Shown: positions 46,220 through 55,055, counted from the stretch's first letter. The stretch is DNA of 64,000 nucleotides from Leisingera sp. ANG1 (GCF_000203975.2 NZ_AFCF02000006.1:62001-126000); one strand, 5' to 3'. Notes: generated from the sequence alone by a model not told the origin. Translations and numbers: made by a program.

Positions 46220-49200
46220 ATGGGCAAACTGTTTTCCTACCGCAACCGGCCCGTGCACCTGGGGCCGTACCCGATGGAGACCCTGAACCGGCAGGCCGGG
46301 CCGGAAGGGCTGGACGCGCTGCCGCCACAGGAGCAGGTCAGTTTCCGCCGCCCCGATGCACCGCTCTCCCTCGTCAATGCGATGCGCGACTACCAGGCGA
46401 TGCTGGACGCCACCCGCGAAGGACTGGTGAAAAAGGAACGCGCAGAAATCCCTTCGGACCCGCAGGAGCGCACCGATCATCTGAAGGCTTTCGGCTACTT
46501 CTGCGACGCCTCTCTGGCCGGTGCCTGCGCGGTGCCTTCCGGCGCCTGGCTGGAGGCGCCGCTGGTGAACCCGGATGTGGCGGCGCTTTCGGAAACCCTG
46601 CGCAGCAAGCAGACCAAAACCTTCGCCTCCGGCATCGACGTGGTGATGGCTTCCTTGCGCGAGGCGATGCAGGCCCCGCCCGCGGACTGCCGCCACCACA
46701 CGCATGCGCTGGTCTGCATCTACGAGTTCCCGCGTGATCCTGAAGCCGGTGAAGACGGCACCGGCTGGCTGGCGGATGCACAGGATCAGCGCGCCTGCTT
46801 GCGGGCGGCGGAAACCGTGGTGACGCTGGCCAATTACATCCGCCTGCTGGGGTGGGAGGCGCGCGCGCATACCGGTGCCGCCAGTGATGTGCATCTGGGC
46901 CAGCTGGCGGTGCAGGCGGGGCTTGCCACCTGCGAGGATGGCGTGCTGACAAACCCGTTCCTTGGCAATCGCTTCGGCATCGCCGCCGTCACCACCACCC
47001 TGGAACTGGCCGCCGATCTGCCGCTGGTGCCGGGGCAGGCGCCGGGCCTCAAATACCGGCTGGGCCTTGGTAGCCACGCCAAAAGCGCTGCCAGCCGCGA
47101 CCCCTATGCCAAGCGCCGCTTCATGGACGGCCCGCACCCGTTCGAGACCCTGAAGCGGGTGGCTGACCCCACCACCTATATTGACGAGGTGAACGTGGCG
47201 CGCGTGCCAAAGCGCGCCGACATGTTCGCACGCTCCCTGTTCGGCGACCTTGGCAAAGGCCCGCAGGAAGCGGCGAAGAACGGCAATTACGTCCGCAAGT
47301 CCTCCTCCGCCTTTGCCTTCCGATCCTCGCTTGCGGCCTTCGTGCTGCTGCAGGACGGCGAGCCCGCGCCGCAGGTTGACCCCAGCGCCGCCGATGCTGA
47401 ACGCAACGCCGCCAACATCAAGGCTGCGGCCTATTTCCTCGGTTGCGACGCTGTGGGGATCTCACGCTGCCCTGACTGGGCCTACTACTCCCACGACGCT
47501 GCAGGCGAACCACTGGCCCCCTACCACGAAAACGCCATCAGCATCATCATCGACCAAGGCCATGAGACGATGGAGGGCGCCTCCGGCGACGACTGGATCG
47601 CCTGCGCCCAGTCGATGCGCGCCTACCTGCGGTTTTCGCTGCTGGGCGGGGTGATCGCGCAACAAATCCGCAACCTCGGCTATACCGCCCGGGTGCATTC
47701 GGTGATGGACGGCGAGGTGCTGCAGCCGCCGCTGTTGCTGCTGTCCGGCCTTGGCGAGGTCTCCCGCATCGGCGAGGTGATCCTGAACCCCTTCCTCGGC
47801 CCCCGCCTGAAATCCGGTGCCGTGACCACCAATCTGCCCATGACCCATGACAAACCTGTCGACTTCGGCCTGCAGCGCTTCTGCGAGGCCTGCAACAAAT
47901 GCGCCCGCGAATGCCCTTCCGGCGCTATCACTGCGGGCCCTAAGCTGATGTTCAACGGCTACGAGATCTGGAAATCCGACAGCCAGAAATGCACCACCTA
48001 CCGGGTCACCGTGCCCGGCGGCGCCATGTGCGGCCGCTGCATGAAGACCTGTCCCTGGAACCTGGAGGGCCTGTTTGCCGAGGCGCCGTTCCGCTGGGCC
48101 GCGATGAATGTGCCCGGCAGTGCGCCGCTCTTGGCAAAACTCGACGACGCGCTGGGCAACGGCGAGGTGAACCCGGCCAAGAAATGGTGGTGGGATCTGG
48201 AGATGGTGGAAGAGGGGCCTTATTCCCCTTCGCAGCATCCGGTGAATGCCCGCAAGCTCTCCAAAAATCTGGACTTGAAGTTCGAGGATCAGACCCTGGC
48301 GGTCTATCCCGCACCGCTGGCGCCGCCGCCCTATGCCTGGCCCGCCCCGATGGACCGAGAGGCCGGGATCGCGGCTTATCAGGCGATGATACCCGCAGCG
48401 GAGCACAAGCGCCGCCGCGCGCAGGGCCTGCCGCCGGAGCATGTCTATTCTGCCGATCAGGGTGCTGCGCCGGTCATGCGGGTGCGTCTGTCGAAGGTCG
48501 AGCACGTGACGGAGGCCGTCACCAAGTATGAGTTCTCCCTCCCGGACGGTTCTCTGCTGCCGCCTGCAACAGCCGGTGCCCATATCGACGTGGTCGTCGC
48601 GCCGGAGTTCTTCCGCCAGTACTCGCTGTCGGGCGACCCGGCGGACCGCTCGAAATACCAGATCGCAGTGCTGCGCGAGGATCAGGGCCGCGGCGGTTCC
48701 AAGCTGATGCACCGCATCTTCGAGGAGGGGCGCATGGTCTTCATCTCCAAGCCGATCAACCACTTCCGGCTGGTGGAGGATGCCGCCAAATCCTACCTGA
48801 TGGGGGGCGGTATCGGGGTGACGCCGATGATCGCCATGGCCCACCGCCTGCACGCGCTGGGGCGGAATTTCGAATTCCGCTATTCCTGTTCGAAAATGAC
48901 GAATGCCGGCTTCCTGCAAGACCTGCAGAACTTCCCTTGGGCAGACAAAGTGCATCTGCATTTCTCCGATCAGGGCACCCGCGCAGACCTGAACGAAGTG
49001 CTGCAATACGTGCCCGGCAGCCACGTCTATGCCTGCGGGCCGGAGGTCTATATGCAGGCGGTGCTGGAGGCGGCAGAAGCCAATGGCTTCCCGGAAGAGG
49101 CCCGCCATATGGAATACTTCTCGGTTCCCGAACAGCCCGAATACGAAAACCATCCCTTCACTCTGAAGCTTGCTAAATCAGGCCGGGAAATCCTGGTTCC

Positions 49201-49417
49201 GGCAGAGCAGACTGCCACAGAAGCGCTGGCAGACAGCGGCATCCACGTGGATGTGAAATGCTCTGACGGTATCTGCGGCGTCTGCAAGTGCGGGCTGATC
49301 TCCGGCGACGCCGAGCACCGCGACTTTGTGCTGTCGAATAAGCAGCGCGAGGGCGCCATCATCCTGTGCCAGTCCCGGGCGCAGGCGCCGGACGGGGTGC
49401 TGGAAATCGATCTCTGA
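46220..49417 (+). CDS. rdhA: Self-sufficient cobalamin-dependent reductive dehalogenase fused to a flavin/2Fe-2S reductase
   Basis: A 1065-residue cytoplasmic fusion. Residues 1-545 form the dehalogenase core, with 4Fe-4S motifs CEACNKCARECP (C555-C565) and CTTYRVTVPGGAMCGRCMKTCP (from C591; cysteine ligands 591, 604, 607, 611). Residues 750-965 are a phthalate-dioxygenase-reductase-like domain: flavin site RQYSLSG (799-805), nucleotide site GGGIGVTPM (862-870). Residues 975-1065 are a 2Fe-2S ferredoxin with C1014, C1019, C1022 and C1050. There is no Tat signal, and no rdhB or corrinoid genes lie nearby. This is the plan of the aerobic, NAD(P)H-driven catabolic dehalogenases such as BhbA. Halophenol-type substrates are likely but not shown. 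Confidence 0.9.
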   Translation: MGKLFSYRNRPVHLGPYPMETLNRQAGPEGLDALPPQEQVSFRRPDAPLSLVNAMRDYQAMLDATREGLVKKERAEIPSDPQERTDHLKAFGYFCDASLAGACAVPSGAWLEAPLVNPDVAALSETLRSKQTKTFASGIDVVMASLREAMQAPPADCRHHTHALVCIYEFPRDPEAGEDGTGWLADAQDQRACLRAAETVVTLANYIRLLGWEARAHTGAASDVHLGQLAVQAGLATCEDGVLTNPFLGNRFGIAAVTTTLELAADLPLVPGQAPGLKYRLGLGSHAKSAASRDPYAKRRFMDGPHPFETLKRVADPTTYIDEVNVARVPKRADMFARSLFGDLGKGPQEAAKNGNYVRKSSSAFAFRSSLAAFVLLQDGEPAPQVDPSAADAERNAANIKAAAYFLGCDAVGISRCPDWAYYSHDAAGEPLAPYHENAISIIIDQGHETMEGASGDDWIACAQSMRAYLRFSLLGGVIAQQIRNLGYTARVHSVMDGEVLQPPLLLLSGLGEVSRIGEVILNPFLGPRLKSGAVTTNLPMTHDKPVDFGLQRFCEACNKCARECPSGAITAGPKLMFNGYEIWKSDSQKCTTYRVTVPGGAMCGRCMKTCPWNLEGLFAEAPFRWAAMNVPGSAPLLAKLDDALGNGEVNPAKKWWWDLEMVEEGPYSPSQHPVNARKLSKNLDLKFEDQTLAVYPAPLAPPPYAWPAPMDREAGIAAYQAMIPAAEHKRRRAQGLPPEHVYSADQGAAPVMRVRLSKVEHVTEAVTKYEFSLPDGSLLPPATAGAHIDVVVAPEFFRQYSLSGDPADRSKYQIAVLREDQGRGGSKLMHRIFEEGRMVFISKPINHFRLVEDAAKSYLMGGGIGVTPMIAMAHRLHALGRNFEFRYSCSKMTNAGFLQDLQNFPWADKVHLHFSDQGTRADLNEVLQYVPGSHVYACGPEVYMQAVLEAAEANGFPEEARHMEYFSVPEQPEYENHPFTLKLAKSGREILVPAEQTATEALADSGIHVDVKCSDGICGVCKCGLISGDAEHRDFVLSNKQREGAIILCQSRAQAPDGVLEIDL

Positions 49418-49441
49418 GCCGCGGGGCTGGAAGGGGCGGCA

Positions 49442-49490
49442 CAATTTTCTTGTGAAAGAAAATTGCCAAAAGTTTTGCTGAAAACTTTTG
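49442..49490. repeat. Two tandem AT-rich hairpins after rdhA
   Basis: Hairpin one pairs CAATTTTCTT (49442) with AAGAAAATTG around GTGA. Hairpin two pairs CAAAAGTTTT (49467) with AAAACTTTTG around GCTG. Both stems are perfect 10 bp, in a region far richer in A+T than its surroundings. They may terminate rdhA and the convergent membrane-protein gene, or be a mobile intergenic repeat. Confidence 0.8.
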
Positions 49491-49509
49491 CGCGCGGGGC
49501 AGCGGCGGT

Positions 49510-49902
49510 TCAGTACGCTTGCCGCTCTCCCAGCAAATAGCGCGCTGCATCCGCGTAATCGAATACCAGCGAGACCACGATCACCGCGCACACCGTCAGA
49601 ATGATCCGCCGCGGCCAGACGGGCATATCCGGGCGCGCCTGCTGGCGCCACAGCCAGACCACGAGTGGCGTCCACAGGATCACATGCGGCACCCCCAAAA
49701 GCCGCACATATCCCAGCTGCCCGTAGATCCAGTAGACTCCACCAGCCGCCAGCACACTGGCTGCCACGGTCACCAGACCGGCGATCCGGCTGGGCTTCCA
49801 GATCAGCAGTGCCAGCGGCAGCACAAAGGCACCCAGAAACAGGATGTTGACCCAGACCTGCACCCACAGCGGCTGGGTTGCAATTGCCTCTTCCAGTGTC
49901 AT
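49510..49902 (-). CDS. Small four-helix membrane protein of unknown function
   Basis: A 130-residue protein with four predicted membrane helices (about residues 12-33, 41-60, 68-87 and 100-118) and short loops. No domain or motif is recognised. It lies 53 bases downstream of the sulfatase gene on the same strand and convergent with rdhA, so it may share the sulfatase transcript. Confidence 0.7.
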   Translation of the reverse strand: MTLEEAIATQPLWVQVWVNILFLGAFVLPLALLIWKPSRIAGLVTVAASVLAAGGVYWIYGQLGYVRLLGVPHVILWTPLVVWLWRQQARPDMPVWPRRIILTVCAVIVVSLVFDYADAARYLLGERQAY

Positions 49903-49955
49903 GGCACGGCCCTCCTGCCGGCGACCCTAGGCAAGGGCAGGGCGGGCGGCAAGAG

Positions 49956-51422
49956 CTACAATGGAGAGCCTTCGCGCATCTTGTCCTGCTCCGAAGGAGT
50001 CGGCGTATGGTTGAAGACATAGGCGGTGCGGCAGGCCTCCTCACCGCCCAGTTCCTCGATCCTGCGGCGCTGATCGGCAAAGGCGCGGGCGTTCACCTCC
50101 TCCGGGTCGCAAATTGCGTGCAGCCGCCGTTCGCCTTCGCTAAGCGCCGCCCTGATTTCTGGGTCATTCGCCCCGTCCATCGCCCGGTTCACGAGTTCAT
50201 GCGGGTCGCCTTCCAGATCGAACAACTGCGGCTGTACCCCGGCGTAGTAGACGTACTTCCACTTACCCCAGCGCACCATGAAGGCGCCGGTTTTCGAGCC
50301 GCCGTCGTGGTATTCGCTAAAGCCGGTGCGGCTCTCGTCATAGGGGGCATTGGCAATCGCGCGCAGCGACACGCCCGGCAGCTCCGCATCCTCCGCCACG
50401 CCGCAAACCTCGCGCGCGGTGGCGGCGATGTCGGTCAGGCTGGTGCAGGTCGCCACCCTTTGCCCCGCCGGAATCCCCGGCCCGGCGGCGATCATCGGCA
50501 CCCCGGCGGATTGCTCATACATCACCTGCTTGGTCCAGAACCCCTGATCCCCCATCATGTCGCCATGATCCGACACATAGAGGATCACCGTGTTCTCCAG
50601 CTGGCCGCTGGCCTCCAGCGCGCGGATCACCCGGCCCGCGCAATCATCCATAAAGGAGGTGAGCCCGTAATAGGCCGCCTTGGCCTCGCGCATCTTCTGC
50701 TCGTCGAAGTAATCATCGTAGTTGAAGAAACCTGCGATGTTGCGCAGCTCCTCATGCTCCGGCAGCCCTTCGCCATAGCCCACGGGCAGGTCCATCTCTG
50801 CCGGGTCATACAGGCTGTACCACTCCTCTGGGCAGGTGAGGGGGTAATGCGGGCTGACCAAGGACACAAAGGCCGCCCAGGGCTGCTGCTGCCGCTTGGG
50901 ATCCGCCAGCCAGGCCTCCGCCGCCCCGGTGATGGCGAGATCATAGTCGGTATAGGTGCTCGACCCGGTGCCCACATCACCCGCCAGCTCCGCTGCCGAG
51001 TCATAGGGCGGCGGGTTTTCCCGCAGCAGGCCAATCGCCCAGCCGACGCCGCCGACCACATGCATCGGCAGGATTTCCTCGGTAAACCCATTGTCGTCCT
51101 CCGCAGACCGGAAATGCAGCTTGCCGATCGAGACCACCTCGCGGCCCGCCTCCCGCAGTGCGTGCATCCAGCTGCGCGGGGCTCCGGCGTAGGGTGTCGC
51201 GCTGTCCCAGTGGCCGGTCTTGTGCACCCAGTTGCCGGTGGCCAGCGCCGCGCGGGTCGGCACGCACATGGGAGAGGGCGTATAGGCCGCGGTGAACATC
51301 GTGCCGCGCGCCGCCAATGCATCCAGGTTCGGGGTCTTCACGATGGGATGTCCTGCGCAGCCCATCGCATCCTTGCGGTGCTCGTCCGAGATGATCACCA
51401 GTAAGTTCGGTTGCTGCGCCAT
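49956..51422 (-). CDS. Sulfatase (arylsulfatase/choline-sulfatase-like)
   Basis: A 488-residue type-I sulfatase of the alkaline-phosphatase superfamily. The formylglycine signature C53-V-P-T-R57 is intact and the metal aspartate D13 lies in VIISDEH. A later SDHGDMMGDQG block supplies more ligands. Activation would need a formylglycine-generating enzyme, not encoded here. There is no obvious export signal, so it may be cytoplasmic; phosphonate monoester hydrolase activity is an alternative for this superfamily. Confidence 0.9.
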   Translation of the reverse strand: MAQQPNLLVIISDEHRKDAMGCAGHPIVKTPNLDALAARGTMFTAAYTPSPMCVPTRAALATGNWVHKTGHWDSATPYAGAPRSWMHALREAGREVVSIGKLHFRSAEDDNGFTEEILPMHVVGGVGWAIGLLRENPPPYDSAAELAGDVGTGSSTYTDYDLAITGAAEAWLADPKRQQQPWAAFVSLVSPHYPLTCPEEWYSLYDPAEMDLPVGYGEGLPEHEELRNIAGFFNYDDYFDEQKMREAKAAYYGLTSFMDDCAGRVIRALEASGQLENTVILYVSDHGDMMGDQGFWTKQVMYEQSAGVPMIAAGPGIPAGQRVATCTSLTDIAATAREVCGVAEDAELPGVSLRAIANAPYDESRTGFSEYHDGGSKTGAFMVRWGKWKYVYYAGVQPQLFDLEGDPHELVNRAMDGANDPEIRAALSEGERRLHAICDPEEVNARAFADQRRRIEELGGEEACRTAYVFNHTPTPSEQDKMREGSPL

Positions 51423-51586
51423 CCTTCCCTCCCAATTTTGTCCTTCTCCCTAGACTGAAGGCGAAAGGCGGCGCCTGAACGTCAGTTTGCGGCACTCGGG
51501 CGGCGGATTGCTCCACCGGATGCTTGCCGTTTCCTGGCTTTCTGGGTTGTGAGCTGAGCAGCCGGGTGCTATCTCGCAGACGGTAC

Positions 51587-51601
51587 TGTTATGATATAAC
51601 A
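51587..51601. promoter_or_regulatory. Zur-like palindrome upstream of the COG0523 GTPase
   Basis: TGTTATG-A-TATAACA, a near-perfect AT-rich palindrome (6 of 7 positions), lies 15 bases before the GTPase start. Its form resembles Zur (zinc uptake regulator) sites of proteobacteria, and COG0523 proteins are often zinc-regulated. Confidence 0.55.
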
Positions 51602-51616
51602 TAATTGGATTCGCAA

Positions 51617-52819
51617 ATGACGAACAACAGACTGCCGGTAACTGTGCTCTCGGGCTTCCTTGGGGCGGGCAAAACCACGCTTTTGAACCACGTCCTGAAC
51701 AACCGCGCGGGCCGCCGGGTTGCGGTGATTGTCAACGACATGAGCGAGGTGAACATCGACGCGGACCTGGTGCGCGGCGGAACGGAACTGTCGCGGCAGG
51801 ATGAGAAGCTGGTGGAAATGACCAACGGCTGCATCTGCTGCACTTTGCGCGACGACTTGCTGCAGGAGGTGCGCCGCCTCGCGGCTGAAGGGCGGTTCGA
51901 CTATCTGCTGATCGAAAGCACCGGCATTGCTGAGCCGCTCCCGGTGGCCGCAACTTTCGATTTCCGGGATGAGCAGGGCGCAAGCCTGTCGGACGTCGCC
52001 CGCCTCGATACCATGGTGACTGTGGTGGATGCGGTGAACCTGCTCAAGGACTTCTCCAGCCATGATTTCCTCAGCGACCGCGGCGAAAGCCTGGGCGCCG
52101 AGGACGACCGCACTCTGGTCAATCTGCTGACCGACCAGATCGAATTTTCCAACGTCATCATCCTGAACAAGGTAACTGAAGCGGGGCCGGCCCAAACAGA
52201 AGCGGCGATGCTGGTGATCAAGGCGCTGAACCCGGATGCCGAGGTGATCCAGACCGACTTCTCCGAGGTGGACGGGGAACGCATCTTCGACACCGGGCGC
52301 TTTGACTTTGACAAGGCCCACGAGCACCCCCTCTGGGCCAAGGAGCTCTACGGGTTTGAGCACCATGTGCCGGAAACCGAGGAATACGGCATCTCCTCCT
52401 TTGTCTACCGCGCCAAACGCCCCTTTGATCCTGCCAAGATCCATGCGCTGCTGAATGGCGACCTGCCCGGTGTGATCCGCGCCAAGGGTCACTTCTGGTT
52501 GGCCACCCGCCCGGAATGGGCCGCTGAATTCTCGCTGGCCGGAGCCATCTCTTCGGTCCGCCCTCTGGGCTTGTGGTGGGCGGCGGTGCCAACGGAACGC
52601 TGGCCCACGCATCCTGAGGCCCGGCGGGAATTCCTGCAGAACTGGGACGAGACCTGGGGCGACCGGCGGCAGGAACTGGTGTTCATCGGTGCAGGCCTCG
52701 ACAAGGAAGCCACCACCGCCCGCCTCGACGCCTGCCTGATGCCGGAACCGGCGAATGGCTTCGACCCGGCCTGGGCCTCCCTGGAGGACCCATTCCCAAG
52801 CTGGCGCCGCAATGGCTGA
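51617..52819 (+). CDS. COG0523 (CobW/ZigA-type) metal-chaperone GTPase
   Basis: A 400-residue G3E-family GTPase with the P-loop GFLGAGKTT (13-21), the metal motif C72-I-C74-C75 (NGCICCTLR), an NKVT-type nucleotide motif and a C-terminal CobW domain ending near the WRRNG tail. The ATG at [10 protein letters not shown] is preferred to a TTG four codons upstream. The Zur-like palindrome suggests it is made in zinc shortage and helps allocate zinc. A cobalt/cobalamin role is possible but no cob genes are near. Confidence 0.87.
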   Translation: MTNNRLPVTVLSGFLGAGKTTLLNHVLNNRAGRRVAVIVNDMSEVNIDADLVRGGTELSRQDEKLVEMTNGCICCTLRDDLLQEVRRLAAEGRFDYLLIESTGIAEPLPVAATFDFRDEQGASLSDVARLDTMVTVVDAVNLLKDFSSHDFLSDRGESLGAEDDRTLVNLLTDQIEFSNVIILNKVTEAGPAQTEAAMLVIKALNPDAEVIQTDFSEVDGERIFDTGRFDFDKAHEHPLWAKELYGFEHHVPETEEYGISSFVYRAKRPFDPAKIHALLNGDLPGVIRAKGHFWLATRPEWAAEFSLAGAISSVRPLGLWWAAVPTERWPTHPEARREFLQNWDETWGDRRQELVFIGAGLDKEATTARLDACLMPEPANGFDPAWASLEDPFPSWRRNG

Positions 52820-53081
52820 CCGCAGGGCGCGCCGCAACCTGAACTCCCGCCTGAAGCGGCGGCGCAGGGCAGGGGATCCGATGCAGGCCTATGATGCCTT
52901 GCCGCCGGGGCTGCGGCAGTGGTTGGCCTCCGCCTGCCTGCCCTGGAGCCCGGCCTCAGCGCTCAGGATCTGGACCAGGGCGGGCGGCAGCCGCGATCCA
53001 GCTGCCGCGGCCGCACGGCTGGACGCCGCTGAACAGGCTATGCTGAAACGGGACGCCCGTGTCTGGACGTTGCGGTATTAA
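52812..53081 (+). CDS. Small basic protein of DUF6525-like type
   Basis: An 89-residue protein whose ATG overlaps the GTPase stop by 8 bases. It starts with a highly basic stretch ([18 protein letters not shown]), then [22 protein letters not shown] and SALRIW. This pattern occurs in a small conserved roseobacter family of unknown function. The overlap suggests translational coupling to the GTPase. The family assignment is from memory of the motif and is tentative. Confidence 0.6.
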   Translation: MADRRARRNLNSRLKRRRRAGDPMQAYDALPPGLRQWLASACLPWSPASALRIWTRAGGSRDPAAAAARLDAAEQAMLKRDARVWTLRY

Positions 53082-53096
53082 TGGGTCCTGCTCCTA

Positions 53097-53132
53097 GACA
53101 AGAAGACCGCCGCCTCAGGCGGTCTTCTTGTC
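53097..53132. terminator. Hairpin overlapping the hxlR stop codon
   Basis: A perfect 15-bp stem, starting GACAAGAAGACCGCC, with loop GCCTCA. One arm encodes the last five codons of the HxlR-type protein (DKKTA) and its TGA is in the loop. T-rich sequence lies only on the minus-strand exit, so it fits termination of the HxlR gene and perhaps of the opposing gene. Confidence 0.75.
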
Positions 53133-53492
53133 CGCTTCGGCTGCAGCGTCGAACTCTGCCCGGGCCGCATCGATTACCGGCAGATGCTCCAGCGCCCACA
53201 GCCCCAGCGCCCTGACCGGCTCGCGGAACGACTCGCCCAGGGGCGTCAGCGCATATTCCACCTTGGGCGGGATCGTCGGGTGATAGGTGCGGCTCACCAG
53301 CCCGTCCCGCTCCAGCTCGCGCAGGGTCAGGCTCAGCATCCGCTGGGAAATCCCCAGATGCCGCTTCAGCGCGTTGAACCGCAGCACACCGTATTGCGCC
53401 AATGAAATCACGATCAGCACGCTCCAGCGGTCGCCGACCCGCGACAGCACTTCGTTGATGCGCCCGCATTCCGGGCATTGACCCTCCGCCAT
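53115..53492 (-). CDS. HxlR family regulator
   Basis: A 125-residue winged-helix regulator of the HxlR/YodB type: CPECGRINEVLSRVGDRWSVLIV N-terminal core with conserved C7 and C10 region, then LRFNALKRHLGISQRMLSLTLRELERDGL recognition segment. HxlR proteins frequently sense thiol-reactive quinones or aldehydes through a cysteine. It is divergent from the nitroreductase gene and probably represses it. AAGGA lies 6 bases before the ATG. Confidence 0.9.
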   Translation of the reverse strand: MAEGQCPECGRINEVLSRVGDRWSVLIVISLAQYGVLRFNALKRHLGISQRMLSLTLRELERDGLVSRTYHPTIPPKVEYALTPLGESFREPVRALGLWALEHLPVIDAARAEFDAAAEADKKTA

Positions 53493-53615
53493 GGCGGTTC
53501 CTTCCGTGTTACCGGGGCTAAAGAATGTGCCTTCTTGTGCCCTTTCCGGTACCGCTTATATAGCCGGTTACAAATTTATACCACCATCACATAAGGCCCC
53601 GAAAGGACCGGACAC

Positions 53616-54257
53616 ATGAGCAAGAGCACCCTGATCGAGAAGCTGAACTGGCGCTACGCCACCAAGAAGATGGACCCCGCCAAGGCGGTTCCGCAGGAGA
53701 AGGTCGACCAGATCATCGAGGCGATCCGCATGGCGCCGACCTCCTCCGGCACCCAGCCGTTTGAGGTCTTCGTGATCACCAACCCGGAAATCCGCGCGCA
53801 GATCCGTCCGCACGCCTGGGACCAGGCCCAGATCACTGACGGCTCGCACCTGATCGTTTTTGCCGCCTGGGACAACTACTCCGAAGACCGCATCGACGCC
53901 GTCACCCGCCAGATGACCGAGGAGCGGGGCGAGATCCCGATGCTGAACCAGTATTACGATAACCTCAAGGCGACCTACCTGCCGCGCGAGTCGCGCACCA
54001 ACCACGACCACGCCGCCCGCCAGGCTTATATCGCGCTGGGCTTTGCGCTGGCCGCCGCGGCTGAGCTGGAAGTGGACAGCACCCCGATGGAAGGTTTCAC
54101 GCCTGACAAAATCGACGAGATCCTGAACCTGCGCGAGAAGGGCCTGCGCTCCGTGCTGTTGCTGCCGCTGGGCTACCGCCAGGAGGACGGCGATTGGCTG
54201 CTGCCAATGAAAAAAGTGCGCAAATCCCGTGAAACCATCGTGACAGAGATCGCCTGA
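53616..54257 (+). CDS. Nitroreductase family NAD(P)H flavin oxidoreductase
   Basis: A 213-residue FMN enzyme of the NfsB/YfkO type. The N-terminal KLNWRYATKKMDP, IRMAPTSSGTQPFEV FMN contact and the C-terminal LPLGYRQEDGDW are family features. It likely reduces quinones, nitro compounds or unsaturated carbonyls. The divergent HxlR gene suggests induction by an electrophile such as a quinone; a TTATAT element near 53557 is a candidate promoter box. Confidence 0.9.
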   Translation: MSKSTLIEKLNWRYATKKMDPAKAVPQEKVDQIIEAIRMAPTSSGTQPFEVFVITNPEIRAQIRPHAWDQAQITDGSHLIVFAAWDNYSEDRIDAVTRQMTEERGEIPMLNQYYDNLKATYLPRESRTNHDHAARQAYIALGFALAAAAELEVDSTPMEGFTPDKIDEILNLREKGLRSVLLLPLGYRQEDGDWLLPMKKVRKSRETIVTEIA

Positions 54258-54270
54258 GCATTCCCCGCAT

Positions 54271-54309
54271 GAGGGCAGCAGGCGGCATTTCCGGCCGCCT
54301 GCTGCCCTC
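54271..54309 (+). terminator. Strong hairpin after the nitroreductase gene
   Basis: A perfect 16-bp stem, GAGGGCAGCAGGCGGC with its complement, around ATTTCCG. No T-run follows, so termination may be only partial. It lies 14 bases after the stop. Confidence 0.65.
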
Positions 54310-54462
54310 CGTGCGGAACACGAAAGGCAATCAATTCGAATTGAATCCTTTAATGCGCTGATTTCAGGCTACATTAACAGCTGAGTGTTATTGATTAAGG
54401 TACGGCTCTTGCCGCTTCCAAAGGGCCGCAGAGTGGTGTGATTTTGCCGGGGCTGCCCAAGC

Positions 54463-54951
54463 GTGTTTACTTCTGATTTCTCTGCAGGCGAATTGCAGCC
54501 GGAGCTGAAGCAGGTCTTCTTCCACTGGCGGAACGCTGCTGAAGACGGGAAATTCCCGCGGCTCACCCAATTCGAACTGCCAAATGCCCATCCGGCACCG
54601 AACATCCTGTCAGTGTTTGAAATAGAACGGACACAAACCGGTGAACCTGCTGACTTCAAGGCGCTGTATATCCGCAACAAGATCATCAACACGCTGAGTC
54701 GCAAGTACGTCGGCACCCGGCTGTCCGAACATCCCGGCTTTGGACCCGGATCGATGATCTGGAGCTGTTTTCACGAAGTGGCATCCACCTCCCGGCCATC
54801 GCTCGCTGCACTGCCCTATGTCGGACCGCTGCCGGAATACCGCAGCACCTCCGAACTCTACCTGCCGTTGCGGGGGGAGGGGGTGTCGGTTGACTACGTG
54901 TTTGTGGGTGTCGTCCTGCTGGAACAGGAATACAGCCACAAGGCACCCTGA
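54463..54951 (+). CDS. PAS_5-type protein
   Basis: A 162-residue single-domain protein. The pattern of a helix WRNAAEDGKFPRLTQFELP, strand NILSVFEIE, KALYIRNKIINTLSRKYVGTRLSEHP and a terminal VFVGVVLLEQ resembles the alphaproteobacterial PAS_5 family of small putative sensors. The only start is a GTG with no clear ribosome site; an in-frame TGA lies shortly upstream. Function unknown. It stands alone before the rpsA promoter region. Confidence 0.65.
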   Translation: MFTSDFSAGELQPELKQVFFHWRNAAEDGKFPRLTQFELPNAHPAPNILSVFEIERTQTGEPADFKALYIRNKIINTLSRKYVGTRLSEHPGFGPGSMIWSCFHEVASTSRPSLAALPYVGPLPEYRSTSELYLPLRGEGVSVDYVFVGVVLLEQEYSHKAP

Positions 54952-55026
54952 ACCGTCCGCAGAGAGCGGCAGCGGGCAGCCAGCCGCCGTAAAACCCTCT
55001 TCCCCTTGCCATGCAGGGCTTTTCCC

Positions 55027-55055
55027 TTGCGCGCCCCCGGGAATCCGCTTATATC
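55027..55055 (+). promoter_or_regulatory. Promoter of rpsA
   Basis: TTGCGC and TATATC (17-base spacing; or TTATAT at 16) lie about 185 bases upstream of rpsA. The long leader after it leaves room for S1 autogenous control, which is known in other bacteria, but I see no conserved structure. Confidence 0.55.
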
